This document shows, one piece after another, positions 49,465 through 58,600 of a DNA stretch of 64,000 nucleotides (its first letter is position 1; each line of letters starts with the position of its first letter). Both the position numbers and the translations under genes were made by a program. Source of the stretch: Dechloromonas sp. CZR5 (lineage in GTDB: Bacteria > Pseudomonadota > Gammaproteobacteria > Burkholderiales > Rhodocyclaceae). A model generated the notes under the pieces. It saw only the letters and a program-made list of their open reading frames with translations, was not told where the DNA came from and did not search any database. The stretch is taken from positions 1-64,000 of the forward strand of contig NZ_VUYQ01000008.1 in assembly GCF_008711155.1 (NCBI RefSeq), read 5' to 3'.

Positions 49465-50133
49465 ATGAAAAGACATTCTGAAAACAATAACCTGAAGCTG
49501 ATCTTCGAAGATCAATTCGAGGGATTCACAGTATTCCAGCAGCGCGGACCGCTGGTCGAAGAATATCTATCGCGAGCGTTATGCGTCACTCGCCTTGCGT
49601 TACTTAAACACCGGAAGACTTTTGCATTCCGAGTAGACCTACACTTTCCTGCGAATTGGTCTTTCGGCACAAACGACAACAAGCCACTGGAACGATTCAT
49701 TGCGTCGTTTAAGGCAAAAATTTTCCACAATAGAAAGTTACGAGCTGAGCAATCTCGGCTCGCTCACAGCACCGAAGTCAGCTACATCTGGTGCAGAGAA
49801 ATCGGGGAGCACGGAGTTCCGCACTATCATCTGGCAATCCTACTGAACAGGGATGCTTTCTTTAAGCTCGGCAAGTTCAAAATCGGCAGGAAGAACCTTT
49901 TTAATCTTTTGGTTGAAGCATGGGCAAGTGCATTGGGGTTGCTAGTACAAGAGGCAGTTGGTCTCGTTCATATACCGGAAAACCACGCCTATGAGCTGAC
50001 CAGAGATGACACGGATGACATGGATGACATGGATGCCTTCAACGATTTTATCTATCGAGTCAGTTACCTCTGCAAAGCCGAAACGAAGCATTTCGGCGAC
50101 GGTGTGCACAGTTTTGGAACCAGCCGGATTTAG
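49465..50133 (+). CDS. YagK/YfjJ (inovirus Gp2-like) protein
   Basis: The 222-residue product matches the YfjJ C-terminal/inovirus Gp2 family. Visible features are the FAFRVDLHFP segment, YIWCREIGEHGVPHYHLAILLNR with an H-x-H (HYH) motif that may correspond to an HUH-type metal site, and the VGLVHIPENHAYEL region. Such proteins are linked to replication initiation of small phages and P4-like islands. A run of Asp-rich repeats (DDTDDMDDMD, about 193-202) is unusual. It is the last plus-strand gene of the backbone module. No strong ribosome-binding site is seen. Confidence 0.78.
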   Translation: MKRHSENNNLKLIFEDQFEGFTVFQQRGPLVEEYLSRALCVTRLALLKHRKTFAFRVDLHFPANWSFGTNDNKPLERFIASFKAKIFHNRKLRAEQSRLAHSTEVSYIWCREIGEHGVPHYHLAILLNRDAFFKLGKFKIGRKNLFNLLVEAWASALGLLVQEAVGLVHIPENHAYELTRDDTDDMDDMDAFNDFIYRVSYLCKAETKHFGDGVHSFGTSRI

Positions 50134-50274
50134 ACGCAAGCACAGTGACAATTCAGCTAGGATTCGGAGTCATTTGCAATGACTTCGCCATTTTCAAACT
50201 CTGGCTACCTTCGAGAATAAAACGGCCGGGAAAGCGGGTGAGTGCGACAGTCTCGAAAAAAATAAGCGCCCTAA

Positions 50275-50970
50275 CTAGCGCCGTCGTTTTGGAGTTTTAG
50301 AAATCAATTTTTTGATCAATGCATTGAGACTGTCATCCGTCGAAAACCAGTTTTGAATTCTTTTTATCATTGCTGATTTGGAATTTTTGATTGCGTGCCC
50401 ATCAGCAGCCTCATTGAGAAATGGCTCGAAGTATTCTGCTGCTTCGATCTTTGAATTAAATGGCACTCTGCGCGAACGAATCTCGTCTTCGATTAGTCTG
50501 CGCAGCTCGTCTCTCATTTTTTGCCACTGCGCATTGCGAGCATCTCCTCCTTTACTTGAAACGTAGGTGTTGTATGCATCTTCACTGCAAGGCCGATACC
50601 CACGAAAGAGAACTAGCGCCGAGCTTGCAATGAGTTGCCTTGCATCTGAAATATTCCCCTTGCGGGCAGCTATCGCCGCAAGACCAGCATAGACAGAAGC
50701 CCATTTCACAGTGTGCAAACAGTAATGCGAGTGAGCCCGTAAGATAAGACCCTTCACCTCATCAAGGGGGGGAAAGAGTCCCCTTGAGTCATAGTCATTG
50801 ATAAGGTGATTAACGTCGCACAACAAAGTCTCTGCTTCGCCTTCGGCGATGAGCGAATTCCAAGCTTCCTCTAGCTGAAGCGACAGGCTTTCCAATAGCG
50901 GTTCCTGGCTGCTTGCACATAGTTTGAAGAGGTTCGAGGGATAAAAAAATGAGCTCTCCAAGTCTGGCAC
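50275..50970 (-). CDS. Hypothetical protein
   Basis: A 231-residue soluble protein, mostly helical by eye, with a basic C-terminus (IKKLISKTPKRRR) and no signal peptide. I do not recognise the family. Base composition is lower in GC than the catabolic genes, like the rest of the backbone. It lies between the convergent YfjJ gene and the integrase, a typical place for island accessory or defence genes, but there is no motif that indicates a function. Confidence 0.6.
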   Translation of the reverse strand: MPDLESSFFYPSNLFKLCASSQEPLLESLSLQLEEAWNSLIAEGEAETLLCDVNHLINDYDSRGLFPPLDEVKGLILRAHSHYCLHTVKWASVYAGLAAIAARKGNISDARQLIASSALVLFRGYRPCSEDAYNTYVSSKGGDARNAQWQKMRDELRRLIEDEIRSRRVPFNSKIEAAEYFEPFLNEAADGHAIKNSKSAMIKRIQNWFSTDDSLNALIKKLISKTPKRRR

Positions 50971-51026
50971 TAAGTCTTCTCGCTGTTAAGGTTTCGGGAA
51001 AAGCGCTGACCAAGACCCCTGGCAGT

Positions 51027-52259
51027 TCACCTTGGTATCGCGCCTCGCTTAATTGGCGTCACCTTGCTGTTGCGATTCGCCATTTCGTCAATGAGGTCTG
51101 CCCATTGCTGCATCATTGACCGCCGCTCTTCCAGATATTCGGCCTGATTGTAGCTGGCTCTTACCTTGTTGCGCTCAGCATGGGCTAGCTGCCGCTCTAT
51201 CACGTCAGGCCGAAAGCCGATTTCATTCAGGATGGTCGAAGCCGTTGCACGGAAGCCATGTGCCGAGAAACCAATGCTATCTTTGCCATTGAAGCCCATG
51301 CGTTCCAGCGCCCTATTCAGGGTCGTTGCTGTCATGCAGGTTTTGGGATTCCTGTAGTTAGGGAACAACATCTCGCGCCCGCCGGTATGGGTGTGAAGCT
51401 CCCGCAACAGTTCGACGGCTTGTCGTGACAACGGAACAATATGCTGCTCCCGCATTTTCATTCGCTCTGCGGGAATGCGCCATTCAGCCCGATCAAGATC
51501 AATTTCTCTCCAATGTGCCGCCCGCAGCTCCACAGTACGAACGAAGGTCAGCAGCAATAAACGAAGAGCAATAACAGTAGTCCGATACCCTGCGTAGCCT
51601 TCCAATGCCGCTGTGAAGTCGGCTATCTGGTCGCGAGTCAAAGGTTTGCGATGCTCAACCTTAGGACGATGAATTGCTCCCTTCAAGGCCGCAGCTGGAT
51701 CAACATCCGTTCGCAAGGTAGCCGCTGCATAACGAAAGATAGCGCTGCACCATTGGCGAACCATGATTGCAACTGTTTCCGCTCCCCGTTTCTCAACGCG
51801 TTTGATAATCGACAATAGATCTGCCGACGTCACTTGCCGGATTGGCAGGCTACCAATGTGAGGAAAAACGTCTGCGTTCAAAAATCTGTCTATTTGCCGG
51901 AAATAGTACGGAGTCCATTTCGCCTTACGTTGCTCAATCCATTCCAGCGCAACGGCTTTGAAGGTATTCGCGTTGTCGGAGATTTGTGCTGCTTTGCTGG
52001 TATTGCGTTCGTGCACCGGATGAATACCGCGTTTCACCAGCTCCCGTGCATCTACCCTGATACTACGTGCATCAGCCAGGCTGACGGTCGGATATTCCCC
52101 GATAGAAAAGATGTTTTCTTTTCCCGCGATGCGGTAGCGGTAGCGCCACAGCTTGGTTCCGGTCGGCCGCACTTCCAAGTAAAGCCCACCACCGTCAGTT
52201 AGCTTGATTGGCTTTTCTGCAGGCTTCGTGTTGCGGATTTTGGTATCGGTCAGCGGCAT
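51027..52259 (-). CDS. int: P4-type tyrosine integrase
   Basis: The 410-residue integrase has an N-terminal arm-binding DUF4102-like domain (LTDTKIRNTKPAEKPIKLTDGGGLYLEV), a core-binding domain (about 100-190) and a catalytic domain with Arg in FVRTVELRAAHW, HGFRATAST (His-x-x-Arg), LAHAERNKV (His) and nucleophile Tyr in RASYNQAEYLEERRSMM. The ATG at 52259 matches the family start; the in-frame upstream extension covers the arm-site repeats. It lies 182 bp from attR, reading inward, which identifies it as the enzyme that inserted the island into trpG rather than into a tRNA gene. Confidence 0.94.
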   Translation of the reverse strand: MPLTDTKIRNTKPAEKPIKLTDGGGLYLEVRPTGTKLWRYRYRIAGKENIFSIGEYPTVSLADARSIRVDARELVKRGIHPVHERNTSKAAQISDNANTFKAVALEWIEQRKAKWTPYYFRQIDRFLNADVFPHIGSLPIRQVTSADLLSIIKRVEKRGAETVAIMVRQWCSAIFRYAAATLRTDVDPAAALKGAIHRPKVEHRKPLTRDQIADFTAALEGYAGYRTTVIALRLLLLTFVRTVELRAAHWREIDLDRAEWRIPAERMKMREQHIVPLSRQAVELLRELHTHTGGREMLFPNYRNPKTCMTATTLNRALERMGFNGKDSIGFSAHGFRATASTILNEIGFRPDVIERQLAHAERNKVRASYNQAEYLEERRSMMQQWADLIDEMANRNSKVTPIKRGAIPR

Positions 52260-52263
52260 GGGT

Positions 52264-52320
52264 GCGGGTATCGAACCTGTAATACTTACGAGCGCTCTTG
52301 ATACCCGCAACGATACCCGC
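52264..52320. repeat. GATACCCGC repeats next to int, candidate arm sites (right)
   Basis: Direct pair at 52300-52308 and 52312-52320 (12-bp period, as on the left at 5918-5938) and an inverted copy GCGGGTATC at 52264-52272, four bases upstream of the int start codon, suggesting integrase autoregulation as well as recombination. Confidence 0.7.
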
Positions 52321-52347
52321 AATTTCTTCGGATAACAATGAACAAAA

Positions 52348-52411
52348 TCGGACACTAAAAAACAGATAAGCCCATTAAACATGGGCTTATCTGCTGCATT
52401 TCGGACACTAA
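52348..52411. repeat. Hairpin flanked by TCGGACACTAA direct repeats
   Basis: CAGATAAGCCCAT-TAAAC-ATGGGCTTATCTG (52363-52393, 13-bp perfect stem) lies between two copies of TCGGACACTAA (52348-52358 and 52401-52411). Located between the int arm sites and attR; may be a transcription barrier or an excisionase/integrase binding region. Confidence 0.6.
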
Positions 52412-52440
52412 CGGATCACAAAAAACCTCGATGCCGATTT

Positions 52441-52457
52441 TCGATCATCAGCAGCAT
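52441..52457. other. attR: attR: 17-bp direct repeat with native trpG leader beyond it
   Basis: TCGATCATCAGCAGCAT, identical to attL. Just outside it, the minus strand carries AAGGAATCAACAGC before ATGCTGCTGATGATCGA, which is the original trpG ribosome-binding site and first codons, now followed by island DNA. Confidence 0.88.
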
Positions 52458-52603
52458 GCTGTTGATTCCTTGCCTGTTTTGTAAGCCTTGGATTCTACCT
52501 TATGCACCGGGATTCGACGCCTTCGACACCGCCCCGTGGCGTCCGAATCATGGCTGAAGAACCCGTTCAGGTTAAAATGCCGGCTTTCCCGCCGGACCTG
52601 CCC

Positions 52604-53614
52604 ATGACTGCCGCCCTTTCGATTCCTCCGCACAGCCTGTCCATCGTCGTCCCGTTCTACAACGAGGAAGACAACATCGCGCCGCTGGTCAAGCGGGTGC
52701 ACGAGGCACTGGCCGGCTACCAGCACCCCTGGGAACTGGTACTGGTCGATGACGGCAGCAGCGATGCGACGGTGGATCGCGGCCTGCAGTGCGCCCGTGA
52801 ATACGGCCCGCACGTCCGTGTCGTCGAACTAACCCGCAACTTCAAGCAGACGGCCGCCATGCAGGCCGGCCTCGACGCGGCGCGCGGCGATGTGATCGTG
52901 ACCATGGACGGCGACCTGCAGAACGACCCGGTCGACATCCCGCGCATGGTGGCCCGCCTGCTCAACGAGGATCTCGACCTCGTCGCCGGCTGGCGCCAGA
53001 ACCGCCAGGACGGCCTGTTCCTGCGCAAGATTCCATCGAAGATCGCCAATCGCCTGATCGCCCGCATGACCGGCGTCAAATTGCGCGACTACGGGTGCAG
53101 CCTGAAGGCCTACCGCGGCGACGTCATCAAGCGTGTGCGCCTGTACGGCGAGATGCACCGTTTCATTCCGGCCTGGATGGCGACGGTGACGACCCCACGT
53201 CGCATCGCCGAGGAACCGACGACGCACCACGCCCGCACGGCCGGCGTTTCCAAGTACGGCATCTCGCGCACCTTCCGCGTCATCCTCGACCTGATCGCCG
53301 TCTATTTCTTCATGCGCTTCCGCGCCCGCCCCGGCCACTTCTTCGGCAGCATCGGCCTGGCGCTGACGGCCATCTCCGGCCTGGTACTGGCCTGGCTGGG
53401 CTGGGTCAAGTTCGGGCTCGGCGAGCCGATCGGCGGTCGCCCGCTGCTCATCGTCGGCATCGGCACGCTGATTGCCGGTGTGCACTTCATCACCACCGGC
53501 GTGCTATCCGAACTCCTGGCCCGCATCTATTTCGAATCGGGCACCGTGCGCTCGTACTCGGCCCGATTGGCGCCGCCGCTCGCCGCCGACGAGGCCTGGC
53601 ACAAGCCGGACTGA
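52604..53614 (+). CDS. Family 2 glycosyltransferase, GtrB/DPM1-like
   Basis: A 336-residue polyprenyl-phosphate glycosyltransferase type: GT2 catalytic domain (LSIVVPFYNEEDNIAPL; ELVLVDDGSSDAT; VTMDGDLQNDP with the DxD-like Asp pair; GCSLKAYRGDV) followed by two C-terminal transmembrane helices (about 232-260 and 268-295). Relatives load a sugar onto undecaprenyl phosphate for lipid A, O-antigen or glycan modification. The start at 52604 is tentative; in-frame ATGs at 52577 and 52550 exist. The native divergent partner would be trpG. A terminator follows. Confidence 0.88.
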   Translation: MTAALSIPPHSLSIVVPFYNEEDNIAPLVKRVHEALAGYQHPWELVLVDDGSSDATVDRGLQCAREYGPHVRVVELTRNFKQTAAMQAGLDAARGDVIVTMDGDLQNDPVDIPRMVARLLNEDLDLVAGWRQNRQDGLFLRKIPSKIANRLIARMTGVKLRDYGCSLKAYRGDVIKRVRLYGEMHRFIPAWMATVTTPRRIAEEPTTHHARTAGVSKYGISRTFRVILDLIAVYFFMRFRARPGHFFGSIGLALTAISGLVLAWLGWVKFGLGEPIGGRPLLIVGIGTLIAGVHFITTGVLSELLARIYFESGTVRSYSARLAPPLAADEAWHKPD

Positions 53615-53628
53615 TCTGCCCCTGCACC

Positions 53629-53654
53629 AGCCGCTCCCTGTGAGCGGCTTTTTT
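53629..53654 (+). terminator. Rho-independent terminator of the glycosyltransferase gene
   Basis: AGCCGCTC-CCTGT-GAGCGGCT stem-loop followed by TTTTT, 15 bases beyond the stop. Confidence 0.88.
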
Positions 53655-53695
53655 ACGCCCGCCACCCCAAAGCGGCGAGCACCGGCGAATCCCGA

Positions 53696-54424
53696 TCAGT
53701 GCTGCAGTATCTTGGCGAGAAACTGCTGCGCCCGCTCCGAGCGGGGATGGGCAAAGAATTCGTCCTTGGGCTCGTCCTCGACGATCCTCCCCTGATCCAT
53801 GAAAACCACCCGATGCGCGACGCGCCGGGCAAAGCCCATTTCATGCGTCACGCACATCATGGTCATGCCCTCCCGGGCAAGCTCGGTCATGACATCGAGC
53901 ACTTCGTTGATCATTTCGGGGTCCAGCGCCGAAGTCGGCTCATCGAAAAGCATGCAGATCGGATCCATGGCCAATGCCCGGGCAATCGCCACGCGTTGCT
54001 GCTGCCCGCCGGACAACTGGCCGGGAAACTTGCCGGCATGCGCCCGCAAACCGACCCGGTCAAGCAGCCTGAGCCCCCTGTCCATCGCCTCTTCCTTGCT
54101 GCGTTTGAGCACCTTGATCTGGGCCACGGTGAGATTCTCGACAATGCTCATGTGAGGAAACAGCTCGAAATGCTGAAACACCATGCCGACCCGGGCGCGC
54201 AACGCCGACAGGCGGGTTTTGGGATCGCCTACGGAGATGCCATCGACAATGATTTCCCCGGACTGGAAAGGCTCGAGCCCGTTGACACACTTGATCAGCG
54301 TTGACTTGCCCGAACCGGACGGACCGCACACGACGACCACCTCCCCCTTGCTCACCGAAGTGGTGCACTCCTTGAGGACTTCGAAGCTGCCGTATTGCTT
54401 GCTGACATTTGCAATCTTGATCAT
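53696..54424 (-). CDS. gltL: Glutamate/aspartate-type ABC transporter, ATP-binding protein
   Basis: The 242-residue ATPase of a polar amino acid uptake system: Walker A GPSGSGKSTLIKCVNGLE (about 35), signature LSGGQQQRVAIARAL, Walker B CMLFDEPTSALDPE, and the H-loop CVTHEMGFARRVAHRV. The start at 54424 matches the family (MIKIANVSKQYG). Last gene of the gltI-J-K-L set. Substrate specificity for glutamate/aspartate is inferred from similarity of the whole set and is not certain. Confidence 0.93.
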   Translation of the reverse strand: MIKIANVSKQYGSFEVLKECTTSVSKGEVVVVCGPSGSGKSTLIKCVNGLEPFQSGEIIVDGISVGDPKTRLSALRARVGMVFQHFELFPHMSIVENLTVAQIKVLKRSKEEAMDRGLRLLDRVGLRAHAGKFPGQLSGGQQQRVAIARALAMDPICMLFDEPTSALDPEMINEVLDVMTELAREGMTMMCVTHEMGFARRVAHRVVFMDQGRIVEDEPKDEFFAHPRSERAQQFLAKILQH

Positions 54425-54444
54425 GAAGGTCTTTCCCGGTTGGT

Positions 54445-55125
54445 TCAGGCAGGCTGGTATTTTTTCTGCAGACGCCTGACCCATTGCGAAACGCTGAAGC
54501 AGATGACGAAATAGACCGCCCCGGCAAACAACAGCAGTTCGACCAGACGCCCGTCACGATCCCCGACCTTGTAGGCGGCACCAAAGAAGTCAGCCAGTGC
54601 CGACACGTACACCAGCGACGTGTCCTGAAAAAGGATGATGGCCTGGGTGAGCAGCAAGGGCACCATGTTGCGGAATGCCTGCGGCAGGATGACCAGACGC
54701 ATCGCTTGCCCGTAGGTCATGCCGAGCGCCGAACAGGCTGCCATCTGCCCCTTGGGAACGCTCTGGATACCGGCCCGGATGATCTCCGAATAATAGGCTG
54801 ACTCGAACAGCGCAAAGCCGATGATCGCCGAACTCAGGCGCAGATCGGCACCGGGCGGAATGTTGAACAACTGCTCGATGAATTTCGGGACAACCAGGAA
54901 GAACCAGAGCAACACCATGACCAGCGGTACGGCGCGAAACAGATTCACATAGCCAGCGGCAAAGAGCGAGAGCGCCTTGATCGAGGACAACCGCATCATG
55001 GCCAGCAGGGTTCCCCAGACGATCCCGACGACCACGGCGCTCGCCGTGATCTCCAGCGAAATCTTCATACCCTCCCAGAGGAAGGGCAAGGCACCGGGAA
55101 TCGACGACCAGTCGAATTCGTACAT
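54445..55125 (-). CDS. gltK: Polar amino acid ABC transporter permease (GltK-like)
   Basis: A 226-residue inner-membrane permease of the HisM/GltK family with about five helices and the EAA loop ([24 protein letters not shown], about 135-158) that contacts the ATPase. The [16 protein letters not shown] segment is diagnostic. Its start is one base beyond the gltJ stop, so the two are probably translationally coupled. Confidence 0.92.
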   Translation of the reverse strand: MYEFDWSSIPGALPFLWEGMKISLEITASAVVVGIVWGTLLAMMRLSSIKALSLFAAGYVNLFRAVPLVMVLLWFFLVVPKFIEQLFNIPPGADLRLSSAIIGFALFESAYYSEIIRAGIQSVPKGQMAACSALGMTYGQAMRLVILPQAFRNMVPLLLTQAIILFQDTSLVYVSALADFFGAAYKVGDRDGRLVELLLFAGAVYFVICFSVSQWVRRLQKKYQPA

Positions 55126-55126
55126 G

Positions 55127-55864
55127 TCACTTGCCCCCCATGTAGCCGGGCACGCGCACCCTTTCCTCGAGGCGCTTCATCAGGGCCATGACGATCAGGT
55201 TGAGCGCAATGTAGGCCAGCGTCACGGCAATGAATGACTCGTACGGCTGGGCAGTGTAGTCGACCAGCTGCCGCCCCTGGGCAGCCAGTTCGAGCAGCCC
55301 GATGGTCGAGCAGACGGCCGAATTCTTGAAGACATTGAGGAACTCCGAGGTCAGCGGCGGCACGACCAGCCGGAAAGCCATGGGCAGCATCACGTAACGA
55401 TAGGTCTGGGCCAGCGTGAAGCCGAGAGCCAATCCGGCATTTTTCTGGCCGCGCGGCAGCGAGTTGATCCCGGCCCGCACCTGCTCGGCGACACGGGCAC
55501 TGGTAAACAAGCCCAGACAGAGGACGGATGCCGAAAACATCTGGAACACCGGATTCGACTGCTTGAATGCATTGCCCCAGGCTTCGGGCAGGAGTTCCGG
55601 CAGGACGAAATACCAGATGAACAGCTGGACGAGCAGCGGAATATTGCGGAACAGCTCGACATAGGCGCTTGCCAGACCGCTCAACCACTTGTTGGGTACG
55701 GTTCGCAGTACCCCGACCAGCGCCCCCAGCAGCAAGGCCAGCAGCCATGCCGACAGAGAGAGCATCACGGTCATCTTCAGGCCGGCCAGCATCCAGCCCA
55801 GATACGTATCATCGCCGGCGGCCGATGGCTGCAGGAAAACGCCCCAGTTCCATTGATAACTCAT
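55127..55864 (-). CDS. gltJ: Polar amino acid ABC transporter permease (GltJ-like)
   Basis: A 245-residue permease partner of the downstream gltK: begins [33 protein letters not shown], has about five transmembrane helices and the EAA loop ([26 protein letters not shown]). Members of this subgroup start with such a W-rich periplasmic segment. It lies 56 bp from the binding-protein gene. Confidence 0.92.
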   Translation of the reverse strand: MSYQWNWGVFLQPSAAGDDTYLGWMLAGLKMTVMLSLSAWLLALLLGALVGVLRTVPNKWLSGLASAYVELFRNIPLLVQLFIWYFVLPELLPEAWGNAFKQSNPVFQMFSASVLCLGLFTSARVAEQVRAGINSLPRGQKNAGLALGFTLAQTYRYVMLPMAFRLVVPPLTSEFLNVFKNSAVCSTIGLLELAAQGRQLVDYTAQPYESFIAVTLAYIALNLIVMALMKRLEERVRVPGYMGGK

Positions 55865-55920
55865 CGTGCCGCCTCCCAGGGAGCACCCAAGGCGCCACGC
55901 GCCTCAGGCGGCTGCCGGAA

Positions 55921-56808
55921 TTACTCGAAAGCCTTGTCGTTAGGTGCTTTCATCAGGATCTTCATGTCCTCGGAGAGCGGCATGTTCAGATTCAGCCCCT
56001 TGGGTGGAATCGGGTTCAAGAACCATTTGGCGTAGATTTTTTCCGCTTCGCCGGAGGTCATGGCCTTGCTCAGCGCAGCATCGACGACCTTCTTGAAACC
56101 CGCGTCGTCCTTGCGCAGCATGCAGCCATAAGCCTCCTTGGATTGGGGCGTACCGACCACCACCCAGTCGGATGCCCGCTTGGCTTTCGCCATCTCCCCG
56201 AACAACAGCGCATCGTCCATCATGAAAGCAACGGCGCGCCCCGTCTCCAGCGTCAGGAAGGCTTCTCCGTGATCCTTGGCGGAGATGACATTCATCTTCA
56301 TCTGCTTGTCTTCGTTCATCTTGCGGATCAGGCGCTCGGAGGTTGTGCCAGCCGTCGTCACCACGTTCTTGCCCGCCAGATCGGGAAAATCGTTGATACC
56401 GGAAGTCTTCTTGGTCATCAGCTTGGTGCCGATGACGAAAATCGAGGTCGAGAAAGCCACCTGTTTCTGGCGCTCGGTATTGTTGGTCGTCGAGCCGCAC
56501 TCGATGTCGATCGTACCGTTCTGGACCAGCGTAATGCGATTGGCCGAAGTAACCGGCATCAGCCTGGTATCGAGCCTGGCGAGCTTGAGTTCGCTCCTGA
56601 TGGCCTCAACCACCTTCAGCATCAGTTCGTGCGAGTAGCCGATGACCTGCTGCTTGTCGTCATAGTAGGAAAAGGGGATCGACGACTCCCGGTGCCCCAG
56701 CGTCATGCTGCCGGTATCCTTGATCTTCTTCAGGGTCGGTGATTCCTGCGCCACGGCGGACGCCGAGCAGGCGGCGAGGATGGCCGCGGCAAGTACGATG
56801 CGCTTCAT
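55921..56808 (-). CDS. gltI: Glutamate/aspartate-type ABC transporter, periplasmic binding protein
   Basis: The 295-residue precursor has a signal peptide (MKRIVLAAAILAACSASAVA) and then QESPTLKKIKDTGSMTLGHRESSIPFSYYD. The DIECGSTTNNTERQKQVAFS motif is typical of glutamate/aspartate-binding GltI proteins and supports that substrate. The start at 56808 is set by the signal peptide; the longer reading frame is not credible. First gene of the transporter operon, lying downstream of trpE. Confidence 0.93.
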   Translation of the reverse strand: MKRIVLAAAILAACSASAVAQESPTLKKIKDTGSMTLGHRESSIPFSYYDDKQQVIGYSHELMLKVVEAIRSELKLARLDTRLMPVTSANRITLVQNGTIDIECGSTTNNTERQKQVAFSTSIFVIGTKLMTKKTSGINDFPDLAGKNVVTTAGTTSERLIRKMNEDKQMKMNVISAKDHGEAFLTLETGRAVAFMMDDALLFGEMAKAKRASDWVVVGTPQSKEAYGCMLRKDDAGFKKVVDAALSKAMTSGEAEKIYAKWFLNPIPPKGLNLNMPLSEDMKILMKAPNDKAFE

Positions 56809-56944
56809 TGGTTTGTCTCCAGAATAGCGAAGCCCCCTGCGGCTTCGGGCCTTGACCATCATACGCACATGCCTGCACCGGAACAACGCCAAGCCATCTG
56901 CGCCCTCCCCTCTGGAGGAAGCTGCCGCCTGGCCGGCAGCACAA

Positions 56945-56972
56945 ACAAAAAAAGCCGCCCGCAGACGGCTTT
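56945..56972 (-). terminator. Rho-independent terminator of trpE
   Basis: On the minus strand AAAGCCG-TCTGCGGG-CGGCTTT followed by TTTTGTTT, 19 bases after the trpE stop, showing that trpE is not co-transcribed with the downstream transporter genes. Confidence 0.82.
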
Positions 56973-56991
56973 CCGGTTCAACAAGCGGGAT

Positions 56992-58467
56992 TCAGTTGAA
57001 GCGCGTATCCAGTCCCTGCTCCGCCAGTTCTGCCGCGCGCAGCACCGCACGGGCTTTGTTCTGGGTTTCCTGCCATTCCGATTCGGGATTCGAATCGGCG
57101 ACGATGCCGGCACCGGCCTGGACATGGAGCTTCTTGTCCTTGATCACGCCGGTGCGGATGGCAATGGCGACGTCCATGTCGCCATTGAAGCTGAGGTAAC
57201 CCACCGAGCCAGCGTAGATCCCGCGCTTGACCGGCTCCAGCTCATCGATGATTTCCATCGCGCGGACCTTGGGCGCGCCCGAGACCGTACCGGCCGGGAA
57301 GGTGGCGCGCAGCACGTCGAGGGCATTCAGCCCGGGCTGCAGCCTGCCTTCGACGTTGGACACGATGTGCATCACGTGCGAATAGCGCTCGACGATCATG
57401 TTCTCGGTCAGCTTGACCGTTCCGACGCGGGCAACTCGTCCGCAATCGTTGCGGCCGAGGTCGAGCAGCTGGGTGTGCTCGGCACGCTCCTTTTCATCGG
57501 CCAGCAATTCGCTGGCGAGTGCGGCATCCTCTTCCGGCGAGGCACCTCGCTTGCGGGTGCCGGCGATGGGACGCACGGTCACGCGCTCCCCCTCGAGTCG
57601 CACCAGAATCTCCGGCGAGGCACCGACGACGTGGTAGTCCTCGAAGTCGAAATAGAACATGTAGGGCGACGGATTCAGGCTGCGCAGCGTGCGGTACAGG
57701 GCCAGGGGGCTGGCCATGAACGGCTTGGTCATGCGCTGCGACAACACGACCTGCATGATGTCGCCCTCGGTGATGTAGCCCTTGGCCTTGAGCACGGCCT
57801 GTTTGAATGCCGCTTCGCCGAAGGTGGACACGGCCGGTTCGGAATGTACCGGCTGCTCGCTGGGCAGGGTGACAGCCGTGCGCAGCTTGGCCAGCAGTTC
57901 CTTGAGGCGGGAGCGGGCCTTCTGGTAAGCACCGGGAAAGCCGGGCTCGGCATAGACGATCAGGGTCAGCTTGCCGGACAGGTTATCGACCACGGCGAGT
58001 TCTTCGGACAACAAGAGGCCGATGTCCGGCGTGCCGATTTCGTCCGGCTTGTGAGTACGGGTCAGGCGGGTTTCGACATAGCGCACGGTGTCGTAGCCGA
58101 AGCAACCGACCAGGCCGCCGCAGAAGCGCGGCAGGCCGCTCGCCGGCGGGGCGCGGAAGCGCTGCATGTATTTGCCGATGAAATCGAGCGGATTGGTGTC
58201 GTCCTCACGCTCAGCAATGCGGTTGCCGGTCAGCACCAGCACCTGATGGCCATTGACGACGATGCGCGTCGAGGCTGCCAGACCGATGATGGAGTAACGG
58301 CCAAAGCGCTCGCCGCCCTGAACGGATTCGAGCAGGTAGGTGTAGGGACCGTTGGCCAGCTTCATGTAGATCGACAGCGGCGTGTCGAGATCGGCGAACG
58401 TCTCCAGCGAAACGGGGATGCGGTTGTAGCCTTGCGCGGCCAGCGCGTTGAATTCGGTTTCAGTCAT
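56992..58467 (-). CDS. trpE: Anthranilate synthase component I
   Basis: Uses chorismate and TrpG-derived ammonia to make anthranilate. The 491-residue product has an N-terminal feedback region ([18 protein letters not shown], with the LLES tryptophan-binding motif) and the chorismate-binding domain ([53 protein letters not shown] in pieces, [40 protein letters not shown]). The start at 58467 has GAGG upstream. A three-tryptophan leader ORF lies before it. It has its own terminator and is now about 51 kb from trpG. Confidence 0.96.
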   Translation of the reverse strand: MTETEFNALAAQGYNRIPVSLETFADLDTPLSIYMKLANGPYTYLLESVQGGERFGRYSIIGLAASTRIVVNGHQVLVLTGNRIAEREDDTNPLDFIGKYMQRFRAPPASGLPRFCGGLVGCFGYDTVRYVETRLTRTHKPDEIGTPDIGLLLSEELAVVDNLSGKLTLIVYAEPGFPGAYQKARSRLKELLAKLRTAVTLPSEQPVHSEPAVSTFGEAAFKQAVLKAKGYITEGDIMQVVLSQRMTKPFMASPLALYRTLRSLNPSPYMFYFDFEDYHVVGASPEILVRLEGERVTVRPIAGTRKRGASPEEDAALASELLADEKERAEHTQLLDLGRNDCGRVARVGTVKLTENMIVERYSHVMHIVSNVEGRLQPGLNALDVLRATFPAGTVSGAPKVRAMEIIDELEPVKRGIYAGSVGYLSFNGDMDVAIAIRTGVIKDKKLHVQAGAGIVADSNPESEWQETQNKARAVLRAAELAEQGLDTRFN

Positions 58468-58543
58468 GGGGAGCCTCAAAATGACGGGGTGTTGCAAACT
58501 GGGTGCGCGCTGCAAGCGAGGCAGGCGCCGAACGGGCGAGTGA

Positions 58544-58600
58544 TTACGGACGCCAGCGGCGCCAACGAAGCTCGATGTTCCAGTGATGCAAGGTGGTCAT
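58544..58600 (-). CDS. trpL: Possible trp leader peptide
   Basis: An 18-codon [21 protein letters not shown], with three tryptophan codons (positions 7, 13, 16), between gph and trpE. Its ATG lies four bases after the gph stop, so it could be translated by coupling; it has no good Shine-Dalgarno of its own. Downstream, GGCGCC in the Trp-codon region could pair with a second GGCGCC, while GCGCCTGC could instead pair with GCAGCGC, giving mutually exclusive stems. A classical terminator U-run is not obvious, so attenuation is suggested, not shown. Confidence 0.45.
   Translation of the reverse strand: MTTLHHWNIELRWRRWRP

Larger units (their letters stand above)
5849..52457. mobile_element. 46.6-kb integrative genomic island inserted at the trpG start
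   Basis: Bounded by 17-bp direct repeats (TCGATCATCAGCAGCAT), with a P4-type integrase just inside the right end. The interior has an AlpA/DUF3987/YfjJ/DUF932 mobility-replication module and large catabolic cargo. Core tryptophan genes lie on both sides. Self-transfer genes (type IV secretion, relaxase) were not recognised, so it may be an integrative mobilizable or satellite-like island rather than a full ICE. The boundary call rests on the repeat, the integrase position and the disrupted leader of trpG. Confidence 0.88.

Noticed and set aside
44747..52259. Full conjugative element (ICE) backbone
   Set aside because: No relaxase, coupling protein or type IV secretion genes recognised among the backbone genes; only island-type integration and replication functions are seen.
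52200..52500. tRNA gene as the island target
   Set aside because: No cloverleaf or tRNA 3' end seen at either junction; the repeated sequence is the trpG 5' end.
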